Shown here: positions 16,920 to 23,472 of the stretch, one piece after another | Layout of the letters: each line of letters starts with the position of its first letter | How positions within the stretch are numbered: the first letter of the stretch is position 1 | The notes under the pieces: generated by a model | The model's database searches: none | What the model was told of the DNA's origin: nothing | The model's input: the letters and a program-made list of their open reading frames with translations, nothing else | Position numbers and translations under genes: made by a program | DNA from: a virus | Virus record (IMG/VR): IMGVR_UViG_3300030108_001889 | Span: 1-27,430 of that record | Direction: 5' to 3' (one strand) | Length of the DNA: 27,430 bases

Positions 16920-17711
16920 TTACTCCTTCGGGGTTAGGTTATATAAATTAGTTATGTCTTTTTTATTATAATATTTTAAATCGTCAGTTAGTCTTAATAC
17001 CTTTATGTTGTTCACGTATCCTCTTAACTCTTTTGCAAAAGCAAAAATCTTAGGCATAGCATCGGGGTCAAGTGCTATAATAATTGTAGAGAACCGTGAA
17101 AGAAAATCCTTGTGTTCTTCTGAGAGTGAAGTTCCAAGAATAGCAACCCCGACGTATGCATTGCCACCAACTCTAGCAGCACTAACACAGTCCTCTACAA
17201 CAACACCGACAGTACCACTGCCATAATGATATGGCAAGGTATTATTTCCGTATCGTTTCCATTTGGGTAGTCGTGATGTTAATGCTCTTCCTGTCGCATC
17301 TACAACTTTGTTGCCATCCTTAATTAGAAAGACAACCCTATCTTCTTTTACATCGTAATGTAAATCTAGCTCCGTTGGATCTAGACTCCATGTATTGCAA
17401 AACTGTATTAACTTTTTTCTATTATTATGGGGAACAATATATTCGGGTAACACAAAGGCAGTGCATGGAGGAGATTCATTTTCTTTCTGTGACTTTGCAG
17501 TCTTAATATCATCAGCAGAAAGTCTTACCTTTGTATTACCCTTTATGTTACAAGAAGCCTTGTAACAATTCCATACTAACATTCCCATGTTATTTGTAGC
17601 AGTAAATGTTTTATAACCATTACAAATGGGGCAGTTAAGTCTCTTGGTATGTCCTATAGGTATGTTTAAGTCTAACATGTACCCCCGGACAAAGTTAATG
17701 TCATTTACCAT
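16920..17711 (-). CDS. DNA primase with zinc-binding and Toprim domains
   Basis: 263 residues. The N-terminal zinc finger uses Cys27, Cys30, Cys49 and Cys54 (CPIC ... CYKASC). A Toprim-like core follows, with VVVEDCVSAARVG (Glu173) and IIALDPDAM (Asp215, Asp217). This is the layout of the T7 gp4 primase half: zinc finger for template recognition and Toprim for metal-dependent RNA primer synthesis. It is followed by the helicase, which suggests the two act as a complex. The start ATG is 5 bases after the recombinase gene stop. Confidence 0.92.
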   Translation of the reverse strand: MVNDINFVRGYMLDLNIPIGHTKRLNCPICNGYKTFTATNNMGMLVWNCYKASCNIKGNTKVRLSADDIKTAKSQKENESPPCTAFVLPEYIVPHNNRKKLIQFCNTWSLDPTELDLHYDVKEDRVVFLIKDGNKVVDATGRALTSRLPKWKRYGNNTLPYHYGSGTVGVVVEDCVSAARVGGNAYVGVAILGTSLSEEHKDFLSRFSTIIIALDPDAMPKIFAFAKELRGYVNNIKVLRLTDDLKYYNKKDITNLYNLTPKE

Positions 17712-17715
17712 AATT

Positions 17716-18609
17716 CTAAAAATCCGTCAATTTTTTTCTTGCATCGAGTGCAAAGTTGGCAGAAGTAAAGGTATTTTTCATATATGGTTTCACGCTCTGT
17801 GGATTCGCATGACCAGTAACTGCCATGATATTACCCATAGATACTCCTGCATCCACCATCTCTGTTGTACCAGTTCTTCTGAGGTCAGATAATCGCAAGT
17901 TTTCAGACAATCCAGCCTCGTTCATGATCTTTCTACCAATGAATGGTAGTTTAGTGAGCGAATAAGGCTCATACAGACCCCTTCTTGGCTTTGGTCTAGG
18001 GGTAACATACCTCTGAAATCCAAAGTCCTCACGCTGAGATTTTAACATGTCATTGAGATCATCAGATATTGGCAAGAATACCTCTGCTTTTCTCTTTGAC
18101 TGTTTGATATGTGCTTTTTGGTTGTCTAAATCCAAACTGTCCCATGTTAACACTCTCATATCACCCAGTCTTTGACACCATTCGTATGCCATATGCACAA
18201 TCAAGCCTATACTTCTATAATTGAAGTGAGAATAAGCATGATCTAGGAACTTTTTGACATCTTCCTTCTGCCAAATGACTCTTCTCTGTTCGGGTGTCCT
18301 CTTTTTTACATTTGAAAAAGGATTAGAGTTACAATACTCCATCTGAATACCATAATTTACTAATACTCTAGACACAGACATGACATGATTCGCCATATGT
18401 ATGCCTTTCTCACACCATTTTTCGTAGCACATCTTTGCATTCTTAGTTGTGATATCGGATATGTTAGTACTACCCAAAGTGCGAGTAGTACCAACATTTG
18501 TATCCATAGCCACACTAAGAAAATACTTATATTGTGCTTTGGTTTCATCACGTAAGTTATTGAAATCAAACGATAAATAGTATTCTTGTAGTAACTTATT
18601 TGTCTTCAT
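17716..18609 (-). CDS. int: Tyrosine recombinase / integrase
   Basis: 297 residues. An N-terminal SAM-like DNA-binding half (1-105) precedes the catalytic domain. Visible catalytic set: Arg147 (WCQRLGDMR), a Lys in the beta hairpin (KQSKRKAEV, 172 or 174), SDLRR (Ser241, Arg244), His267 (TGHANPQS) and the nucleophile Tyr276 (KPYMKNT). The usual His of HxxR is Ser here. It starts at a TAATG overlap with the DUF932 gene, embedded in the replication operon. It may integrate the phage into the host chromosome or resolve genome forms; no att site is visible beside it. Confidence 0.93.
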   Translation of the reverse strand: MKTNKLLQEYYLSFDFNNLRDETKAQYKYFLSVAMDTNVGTTRTLGSTNISDITTKNAKMCYEKWCEKGIHMANHVMSVSRVLVNYGIQMEYCNSNPFSNVKKRTPEQRRVIWQKEDVKKFLDHAYSHFNYRSIGLIVHMAYEWCQRLGDMRVLTWDSLDLDNQKAHIKQSKRKAEVFLPISDDLNDMLKSQREDFGFQRYVTPRPKPRRGLYEPYSLTKLPFIGRKIMNEAGLSENLRLSDLRRTGTTEMVDAGVSMGNIMAVTGHANPQSVKPYMKNTFTSANFALDARKKLTDF

Positions 18610-19463
18610 TACGCTGCCACCAATTGCTTGAACTGTGGTGAGTTAATCCACTTGGCAACCTCTTGCTCTCTCTTCCACATGGACTCTGCCTTAGTGTCGT
18701 GACCAGTATTTCTAAGAGTGAAACCATTCTTGTCATCAGCATAAGAAGAGTAGTTAGTGAAGGCAGAGTAAAGAGCAAACACATTCTTACCTCGCTTGGC
18801 AATCTCTTTGTGTGCTAACTCATACATCTTGTCTACCATCTTCTCAGACTTGATGATACTAGATAAGAATGTCTTACCGTCTACATTGAGAGGTGTGTCT
18901 GCCCACTTCTGTAGCATCTGACAACGCAACTCGAAACTAGCTCTAGCTTTCTTAACTCTATTGATAAAGTTACCATAGAGAAAGCCACTAGTATTCTTCA
19001 TCACGATACTGCTGAAGTCACCAGTAATCTGCCCATTGCTACAATAGGTATCGATAGCACCCGTATGCACTTGATTAGAACAAGACCCATCAATACCATG
19101 CAAAGCGATGATACGTTCATTGATGACAGTCCTATGCTTATTGGTGATCACCTCATGCTGAACATTAGGTAAGACGATATCCAAGAAACCAAAGGCATTA
19201 TTTCTAGCAGTCTTGATTGTTACCTCTGCATCTTCTAGCTCGTGAGGCAATCTATTGTCTTGTATCACTTGCTTGATCCCGTTGAAAAACTGTGGGTGTG
19301 ATGCACACTTAAAGCCATCGCCTACGATACCGATATAGTCTCCAGTACTTTTATTGATGACATACTTTTTGCCTTTCATCTTGGTTGGCTTGAAGCCTAC
19401 TTTGAAGTCAAGGTCAGATCCCTCTATCTGAAATAAAGGGTTAGTTACAAAATCTAATGGCAT
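18609..19463 (-). CDS. DUF932-like phage/plasmid protein
   Basis: 284 residues preceded by GAAAGGAGAATATC. The central and C-terminal parts look like the DUF932 family: an early beta-rich part with a VGDGFK segment, then a region with HGIDGSCSNQ, and a helical C-terminus (AESMWKREQEVAKWI). DUF932 proteins occur on phages and plasmids and their function is unknown. It is translationally coupled to the integrase (TAATG). Family call is by resemblance, moderately sure; no catalytic residues can be named. Confidence 0.8.
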   Translation of the reverse strand: MPLDFVTNPLFQIEGSDLDFKVGFKPTKMKGKKYVINKSTGDYIGIVGDGFKCASHPQFFNGIKQVIQDNRLPHELEDAEVTIKTARNNAFGFLDIVLPNVQHEVITNKHRTVINERIIALHGIDGSCSNQVHTGAIDTYCSNGQITGDFSSIVMKNTSGFLYGNFINRVKKARASFELRCQMLQKWADTPLNVDGKTFLSSIIKSEKMVDKMYELAHKEIAKRGKNVFALYSAFTNYSSYADDKNGFTLRNTGHDTKAESMWKREQEVAKWINSPQFKQLVAA

Positions 19464-19491
19464 GATATTCTCCTTTCTCCATTGTTTGTAA

Positions 19492-19614
19492 TTAAGATAC
19501 TTTTATGGCTATGTATATGCATAGTCCAATGATTAATAATTTACCATAGTCGAGGTCGTATCTTGTCCCCTCGCCATAGTTGACGTTAAAAAAATCTACT
19601 ATTCTATGAAACAT
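19492..19614 (-). CDS. 40-residue single-pass membrane peptide
   Basis: Hand-found frame with an excellent ribosome binding site (AAGGAG, 5 bases before ATG). The first half is polar with several Tyr and Asp; the second half is a transmembrane helix (KLLIIGLCIYIAIKVS) ending directly at the stop. It follows another tiny membrane gene by 9 bases. In the group downstream of a cell wall hydrolase, it could be a holin, antiholin or lysis regulator. No family recognised. Confidence 0.65.
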   Translation of the reverse strand: MFHRIVDFFNVNYGEGTRYDLDYGKLLIIGLCIYIAIKVS

Positions 19615-19623
19615 TTTTACTCC

Positions 19624-19758
19624 TTATAAAAATTTATTTAATAGTTCACCTATGACTACTACTGTAGCACAAGCATAGATATATATGATGACCCATTTTA
19701 ATACATGGTTTATTTGGTCATCTGCCATGTATACCCACTCGTGGTATTTCTTACTCAT
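19624..19758 (-). CDS. 44-residue single-pass membrane peptide
   Basis: Hand-found frame starting at an ATG with GGGGGAGAAC in front, overlapping the upstream gene by 8 bases. A charged N-terminus (MSKKYHEWVYMADDQINHVL) is followed by one transmembrane helix (VIIYIYACATVVVIGELL) and a short basic end. Its stop TAA leads straight into the GGAG of the next gene. Likely an inner-membrane peptide; a holin-like role is conjecture from the neighbourhood. Confidence 0.65.
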   Translation of the reverse strand: MSKKYHEWVYMADDQINHVLKWVIIYIYACATVVVIGELLNKFL

Positions 19759-20107
19759 GTTCTCCCCCTACATCGTTATCATCATACTTAATCCTCTTGC
19801 CTTTGTAATACATGTATCTACTTCGGCTAGGTGTATGATAACCCTTCTTTAGGAAAAGTGTTGGTTTTCTTTTTGCAGTCTCAAATGTGGCTACAGTTAT
19901 AACGATAGCACACAGTATAAAGACATGAGCAATTGCAGTTATGCCAAACACCCACATGCTGCCAAAGTACATAGAGAATACTATGCACCACATCCATGCT
20001 AACACTTGCATAACCATATGTCGTGTGTTCAAATCCGGGATGTGTTGCAATGGATTAAGTTTGTGATTCATAATCGACTGCCACACATCATGTATTATTT
20101 TATTCAT
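19751..20107 (-). CDS. Membrane protein with two transmembrane helices
   Basis: 118 residues. A soluble, His/Asn-rich N-terminus (1-32) is followed by two hydrophobic helices (about 33-50 and 52-73: MQVLAWMWCIVFSMYFGSMW, then FGITAIAHVFILCAIVITVA), and then a basic, Tyr-rich cytoplasm-like tail ending acidic. It overlaps genes on both sides by 8 bases. Size and topology suit a class II holin placed after the hydrolase, but no holin family is recognised. Confidence 0.75.
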   Translation of the reverse strand: MNKIIHDVWQSIMNHKLNPLQHIPDLNTRHMVMQVLAWMWCIVFSMYFGSMWVFGITAIAHVFILCAIVITVATFETAKRKPTLFLKKGYHTPSRSRYMYYKGKRIKYDDNDVGGEHE

Positions 20108-20279
20108 CCTTTACTTCCTTTATTTCATCTTCTAAAAAAGTATTTCCGTCATCCAAAGTATACCAATTTTCACCACTCCATTTCTTTCTCTTAACTATTT
20201 TACCTTCTCCTATGGTATCTAAGTGTCCGTAAAAATTAGATTGCCCTGTGACTTCAGTTCCTATTTCAAATTTATACAT
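20100..20279 (-). CDS. Small soluble protein of unknown function
   Basis: Hand-found 59-codon frame between the hydrolase and the two-helix membrane protein, overlapping the latter by 8 bases. The product looks like a small beta barrel (KFEIGTEVTGQSNFYG, then KIVKRKKWSGENWYTLDDGN) with an acidic C-terminal helix. The strand-turn-strand pattern with Trp and Gly is reminiscent of SH3-like folds, without proof. AAGGAGTAAATAAATCAA lies upstream of the ATG. Confidence 0.65.
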   Translation of the reverse strand: MYKFEIGTEVTGQSNFYGHLDTIGEGKIVKRKKWSGENWYTLDDGNTFLEDEIKEVKDE

Positions 20280-20284
20280 TTGAT

Positions 20285-20719
20285 TTATTTACTCCTTTCA
20301 ATATCCCATCTATAAAATATGTGATCATCTATTCTAGTTACATAAGTTTTAGTCTCTGCCCAACTAGGATTAACATAGTGGGCATGGTAGTGTGTAGCAC
20401 CCTCAACAAAGTCATCTAGATGTCCATTATACACACCGTTAGCAACATGCATAGCATCTCCCCATGCTTTCTTTTGTTTAGGTTTATCACTTTTCCCATC
20501 ACAATACCAACTAAATTGACATTTATTTTTAATTGGTAATGATGGTTTCCACTTATATGTTAAGCCTTGCTTTACTACATCGCAGACATTGTTGGGATAC
20601 CTAGGATCTTTGACCCTATTCATCACAACTTGTGCAACTGCCACTTGCCCAATGAAACTTTGATTTTTAGCTTCGTGGTATACATTAAGTGCTAGACATA
20701 CGATTGCTTCCATTAACAT
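20285..20719 (-). CDS. Cell wall hydrolase, SleB type (endolysin candidate)
   Basis: I chose the ATG at 20719 (AAAGGAAT in front; overlaps the methyltransferase stop as ATGTTAA). The longer frame from 20764 has no ribosome binding site and would run into the upstream gene. The 144-residue protein is almost wholly a SleB/CwlJ (Hydrolase_2) domain: NVYHEAKNQ with catalytic Glu16, VAVAQVVMNRVKDPRYPNNV, CQFSWYCDG, and THYHAHYVNPSWA near the end. Such enzymes cut peptidoglycan glycan strands. There is no signal peptide, so export to the periplasm would need a holin. The nearby small membrane genes are candidates. Confidence 0.92.
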   Translation of the reverse strand: MLMEAIVCLALNVYHEAKNQSFIGQVAVAQVVMNRVKDPRYPNNVCDVVKQGLTYKWKPSLPIKNKCQFSWYCDGKSDKPKQKKAWGDAMHVANGVYNGHLDDFVEGATHYHAHYVNPSWAETKTYVTRIDDHIFYRWDIERSK

Positions 20720-21846
20720 TGTTTTATTCCTTTCAATATATGTGCGATGACATCTACAGTCCAACCATTCCCAATCATCTTGTATCGCTGAGTATTGGAA
20801 ACACCTTCTGTGTAGTTGTCAGGCAAAGTTTGTAATCTCTCACACTCTAGTGGTGTAAGTTTTCGGTACAAGAAGTCTTCACTAACCACCACATTATCTT
20901 TTTGTACTGTGGTAAGACAGTTAGACTTTGCACCATCGCTAACCTCAAGTTGCGTAGTAAATGGCAACTCTAGTTGGTTATCCTTTCTAGTTCCATGCTC
21001 ATCAAGCCTACGATTAACAATGCGACCAATGGCAACCTTTGGTTGTCTGTGTCCACCTTGCATAGTCGTAAGGGTAGGTGACTTACCTTGAGGTGAATAC
21101 ACTCTCTTGATAATATCAAATCCCTTGATGTCATTAGCCATGCCTACTTGTATAGGCTTCTTGCTTTTGACAAACGTAGGTATCTGCCCCTTGTACATAG
21201 ATGCAGTAAGACAGTGTGCCTTGTCATCATCAACAGACTTGACTAGATCTCCTCGCACTCTGCCACACCATGTACCCTTGAGGTAGTTGGGTGCTTCGTC
21301 AAAGGGCAAGTCCTCTAGTATATCAGCTAGAACAATACCTTTGTCCTCTAGAGGTGGTATGGGTATCTGCTTATAATAATCACCCACAAGTTTGCCCCAC
21401 CAATAGAGCCTAAACCTCTTTTGACCAGAAACCCACTTAGAGTCTAAGGCTTGTGGCTCAAACCCAATCGCTTCAGATATAATATCTTGAGACTTCTGAG
21501 ACATACGCACATTCTCTAGTAATACATACTTAGGCTTAACTGCATCTAGCACACGTATGAAGTCAAAGAATAATTTGCTACGTGGGTCATCAAAGTTAAG
21601 CTGATGTCCCGCAAACGAAAATCCCTGACAAGGGCTGCCACCCATCAGCAGATCAATGCTACCTTTAGTAGGCATTTTGATCTTAGTTACATCTCCCCAT
21701 TGAAATGTATCTGGGAAATTCTTTTGTGTAATCTGCATAGCATACTTGTCAATCTCACAAGCAAAGTAGTTCTCTACATCAATGTCGGCACGTTGTAAGG
21801 CTAACTGCCCACAACTCATGCCATCAAATAAACTTAGTACGTTCAT
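20713..21846 (-). CDS. DNA (cytosine-5)-methyltransferase
   Basis: 377 residues with the ordered C5-methyltransferase motifs: I (LFDGMSCG, SAM binding, residues 6-13), IV (GGSPCQGFS, catalytic Cys73), VI (ENVR at 111-114), VIII (QKRFR at 142-146), and IX/X at the C-terminus (LTPLECERLQTLPDNY, then GNGWTVDV). A variable region for target recognition lies at about 160-320. No restriction endonuclease gene is next to it, so it appears to be an orphan enzyme that may protect phage DNA from host restriction or mark DNA for regulation. It overlaps the gene before it by 4 bases and the hydrolase after it by 7. Confidence 0.95.
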   Translation of the reverse strand: MNVLSLFDGMSCGQLALQRADIDVENYFACEIDKYAMQITQKNFPDTFQWGDVTKIKMPTKGSIDLLMGGSPCQGFSFAGHQLNFDDPRSKLFFDFIRVLDAVKPKYVLLENVRMSQKSQDIISEAIGFEPQALDSKWVSGQKRFRLYWWGKLVGDYYKQIPIPPLEDKGIVLADILEDLPFDEAPNYLKGTWCGRVRGDLVKSVDDDKAHCLTASMYKGQIPTFVKSKKPIQVGMANDIKGFDIIKRVYSPQGKSPTLTTMQGGHRQPKVAIGRIVNRRLDEHGTRKDNQLELPFTTQLEVSDGAKSNCLTTVQKDNVVVSEDFLYRKLTPLECERLQTLPDNYTEGVSNTQRYKMIGNGWTVDVIAHILKGIKQC

Positions 21847-22052
21847 GGCTTCTCCTTTCGTATGATTGCATAATCTCTGTAAAGTCTATGCTTAAAGTAT
21901 AAGTTCTCTGAGTCCTCATACATAAACATGTAAAACTTCTTCAGTAAGAAATTTGCCTCTTCGTATTTCTGTTGCACCTCTTCTTGATTCTTAGGTGCTT
22001 TCAAGATAGTCTTGCCACCCTCACTTAACTGATCTCTTTGTGTACTACTCAT
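21843..22052 (-). CDS. Small protein upstream of the methyltransferase
   Basis: 69 residues, polar N-terminus (STQRDQLSEGGKTILKAPKN) followed by an amphipathic helix rich in Tyr, Phe and Glu (EEANFLLKKFYMFMYEDSEN) and a basic end. Its ATG overlaps the upstream gene by 8 bases, and its stop overlaps the methyltransferase ATG (ATGA). No motif recognised; it may simply be an early accessory gene. Confidence 0.65.
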   Translation of the reverse strand: MSSTQRDQLSEGGKTILKAPKNQEEVQQKYEEANFLLKKFYMFMYEDSENLYFKHRLYRDYAIIRKEKP

Positions 22053-22200
22053 GTTTCATCTCCTCTATGTTTGTAAATTTAAACGCATCAACATCATTAC
22101 ATTCCACATCAGATTCTAGAACACGTATCAATCGTTTCCTAGCTTCTTCTTCTGTATCGGCTTCAATGACATCAGTATAAACCACCATCCAACTAGGCAT
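22045..22200 (-). CDS. 51-residue acidic protein
   Basis: Hand-found frame from the ATG at 22198-22200 to TAG at 22045-22047, overlapping both neighbours by 8 bases. The product starts with a strand (SWMVVYTDVIEA), continues with an Arg/Glu helix (TEEEARKRLIRVLESD) and ends with an acidic strand-helix. The alternating strand-helix-strand is a compact fold and the 8-base overlaps match the neighbouring junctions. Function unknown. Confidence 0.6.
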   Translation of the reverse strand: MPSWMVVYTDVIEADTEEEARKRLIRVLESDVECNDVDAFKFTNIEEMKHE

Positions 22201-22369
22201 CATCTCTACTCTTCAGATATGAGATGGCAGCCACGACTGAACTTATGTGATCTACCATCTCTTTGTATGACTTGAACTTTAATTTGCTAGTTACATATAT
22301 CAAATCCTTTTTATCTAAACTCCATTGAGCATGTGTGTCACTACGACACTCGTATAGTACCTTACTCAT
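22193..22369 (-). CDS. 58-residue protein
   Basis: Hand-found frame with GGAGAAGTTCA before the ATG, overlapping the upstream and downstream genes by 8 bases each. Contains one Cys, a strand pair (QWSLDKKDLIYVTSKLKF) and a C-terminal helix (EMVDHISSVVAAISYLKSRD). Not recognised. The regular 8-base overlaps on both sides are the main support. Confidence 0.6.
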   Translation of the reverse strand: MSKVLYECRSDTHAQWSLDKKDLIYVTSKLKFKSYKEMVDHISSVVAAISYLKSRDDA

Positions 22370-22613
22370 TGAACTTCTCCTTTCTAAGTTTGTTCCATTC
22401 TTGTATTGACATCTTAAATCTAGATAGCTGAGAACGTATCTTAGAAGGGGTAACTAAATCCCCTTGTGTGATACGCACCCACTTCCTACCTACAACTGCA
22501 TACACAAGATACTGCCCACAGATAGGATACCTAGTATCATAAAAGTTGGCAGAGTATCTCTGTGCATTTGCCCACAAGTTACTAAGTGGCTTTTCTAATG
22601 TGGACACTCTCAT
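22362..22613 (-). CDS. Small protein, possibly related to the C-terminus of its upstream neighbour
   Basis: I place the start at the ATG at 22611-22613, which overlaps the upstream stop as ATGA; the longer frame from 22640 lies inside that gene. The 83-residue product has an aromatic-rich middle (YSANFYDTRYPICGQYLVYA) and a charged C-terminal helix (SIQEWNKLRKEKFNE). The GQYLV segment followed by a basic strand resembles part of the preceding protein (RGQYLVDGENWRRYS), so the two may share a small domain. Confidence 0.65.
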   Translation of the reverse strand: MRVSTLEKPLSNLWANAQRYSANFYDTRYPICGQYLVYAVVGRKWVRITQGDLVTPSKIRSQLSRFKMSIQEWNKLRKEKFNE

Positions 22614-23149
22614 TTCTTGTCCACATATACACGTAAGCACTTAGACTTTTCTATAGGCTGACCAAAGGAATATCTTCTCCAATTCTCACCATCAACTAGA
22701 TACTGACCACGCACTCTTATCTTGTAGGAATCTGTGTTAAGATATTCTCTTAGTTGTGCAACAAATGCCCTACCACTAGCATCGTTGGGTATGTCGCAGA
22801 AGGTATATCTATGTCCTTCAAGATTGAAGTTATCATGATATGCTTTTCTCCATCTATGTTCTTCTTTAGCAAACTTATCTATGATCTCATCTTTCTCCTC
22901 AAGAAGCTCATCTAGCTTGGCTATCTTGGCATGTAGATCATGATACATCTCAGTCTTGTCCTTACTCATAAGTATCTTGAAAAACTTACGCAATAGATGC
23001 TCTAGTGCCATGTCTCCTATCTTTACATGCTCACCTCGACCCTCAGAGAAAACCTCATGATTGAGAATGTTCTCCATGTCGCAAGGTCTCTTGCGTGTAG
23101 ATAATGCCCCTAACATATCGTTAAGAGTGCTGATATTAAGATCTTTCAT
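22610..23149 (-). CDS. Early protein with a central coiled coil
   Basis: Start chosen at the ATG at 23147-23149, with AGGAGAGTAAAA in front; the frame extends further upstream but would overlap two other genes. The 179-residue protein has a helical N-terminus, a coiled coil at about residues 66-104 (KIAKLDELLEEKDEIIDKFA), then a basic, Tyr/Arg-rich C-terminal domain with a GQYLV strand. No catalytic motif. Perhaps an oligomeric nucleic-acid or host-factor-binding protein; not recognised. Confidence 0.7.
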   Translation of the reverse strand: MKDLNISTLNDMLGALSTRKRPCDMENILNHEVFSEGRGEHVKIGDMALEHLLRKFFKILMSKDKTEMYHDLHAKIAKLDELLEEKDEIIDKFAKEEHRWRKAYHDNFNLEGHRYTFCDIPNDASGRAFVAQLREYLNTDSYKIRVRGQYLVDGENWRRYSFGQPIEKSKCLRVYVDKK

Positions 23150-23291
23150 TTTTACTCTCCTCTTTTTTGAGTTGTTGTTTAAAAGTATTATCGGTCTTAC
23201 GATTATACTTCTTCTTGTTTGGCACAACTTGCTTTCTTCGCCTATTGTGTGCCATTGCTTTCGCAATTGGGTTGATTGGTTTAATCATCAT
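23136..23291 (-). CDS. Small very basic protein with ArfA-like sequence feel
   Basis: Hand-found 51-codon frame starting at ATGATG (23286-23291), overlapping the upstream stop and ending 14 bases inside the next gene. The product is packed with Lys and Arg: NPIAKAMAHNRRRKQVVPNK, then KKYNRK. This resembles the short basic phage proteins related to the ribosome-rescue factor ArfA (RxRVxKxKK ... YxRK), but the match is short and uncertain. There is no Shine-Dalgarno; the palindromic element at 23295-23309 occupies that place. Confidence 0.55.
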   Translation of the reverse strand: MMIKPINPIAKAMAHNRRRKQVVPNKKKYNRKTDNTFKQQLKKEESKNERS

Positions 23292-23472
23292 TTTTTACCA
23301 ACTTGGTAAGTTTTCTGAATGCATTTGATTGTATGTCTGTGTACCCACTCTCAATGAAAACCAAAGTGAAGTCATCAAAGTTTAGTGGGTTGCACTTCTT
23401 GAACTCACACAACTTCTTGTGCAGCTCAAACATACAAAACAAATCTCTCATAGTCGTTACGTATGCCATCAT
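23281..23472 (-). CDS. Small protein of the early cluster
   Basis: 63 residues, starting at ATGATG that overlaps the upstream stop. It is Cys-containing (three Cys), with hydrophobic/aromatic helices (DLFCMFELHKKLCEFKKCNP, FDDFTLVFIESGY). Its C-terminal codons (KLTKLVKN) are written through a copy of the palindromic element. Not recognised. Confidence 0.65.
   Translation of the reverse strand: MMAYVTTMRDLFCMFELHKKLCEFKKCNPLNFDDFTLVFIESGYTDIQSNAFRKLTKLVKNDD
23295..23309 (-). repeat. Palindromic element, copy 1
   Basis: TTACCAAGTTGGTAA on the minus strand, followed by AAAAAA and then the ATG of the 51-residue gene 3 bases after the palindrome. It is identical to copy 2 over 27 bases (23288-23314 versus 25681-25707). 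It lies in the final codons of the 63-residue gene. Confidence 0.85.

Noticed and set aside
20025-20040. tRNA T-arm-like sequence GTGTTCAAATCCGGGA as a possible attP core
   Set aside because: It lies inside a well-formed coding frame (118-residue membrane protein), has no matching rest of a tRNA, and is 1.4 kb from int. Only a comparison with host tRNAs could revive it.
20720-20764. Longer N-terminus for the SleB hydrolase
   Set aside because: No ribosome binding site, Cys/Arg-rich unnatural sequence and full overlap with the end of the methyltransferase gene.
23295-23309. Palindromic elements as intrinsic terminators
   Set aside because: On the transcribed minus strand the palindrome is followed by A, not T, and the stem is only about 5 bp with a realistic loop. 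On the + strand the T-run comes before it.
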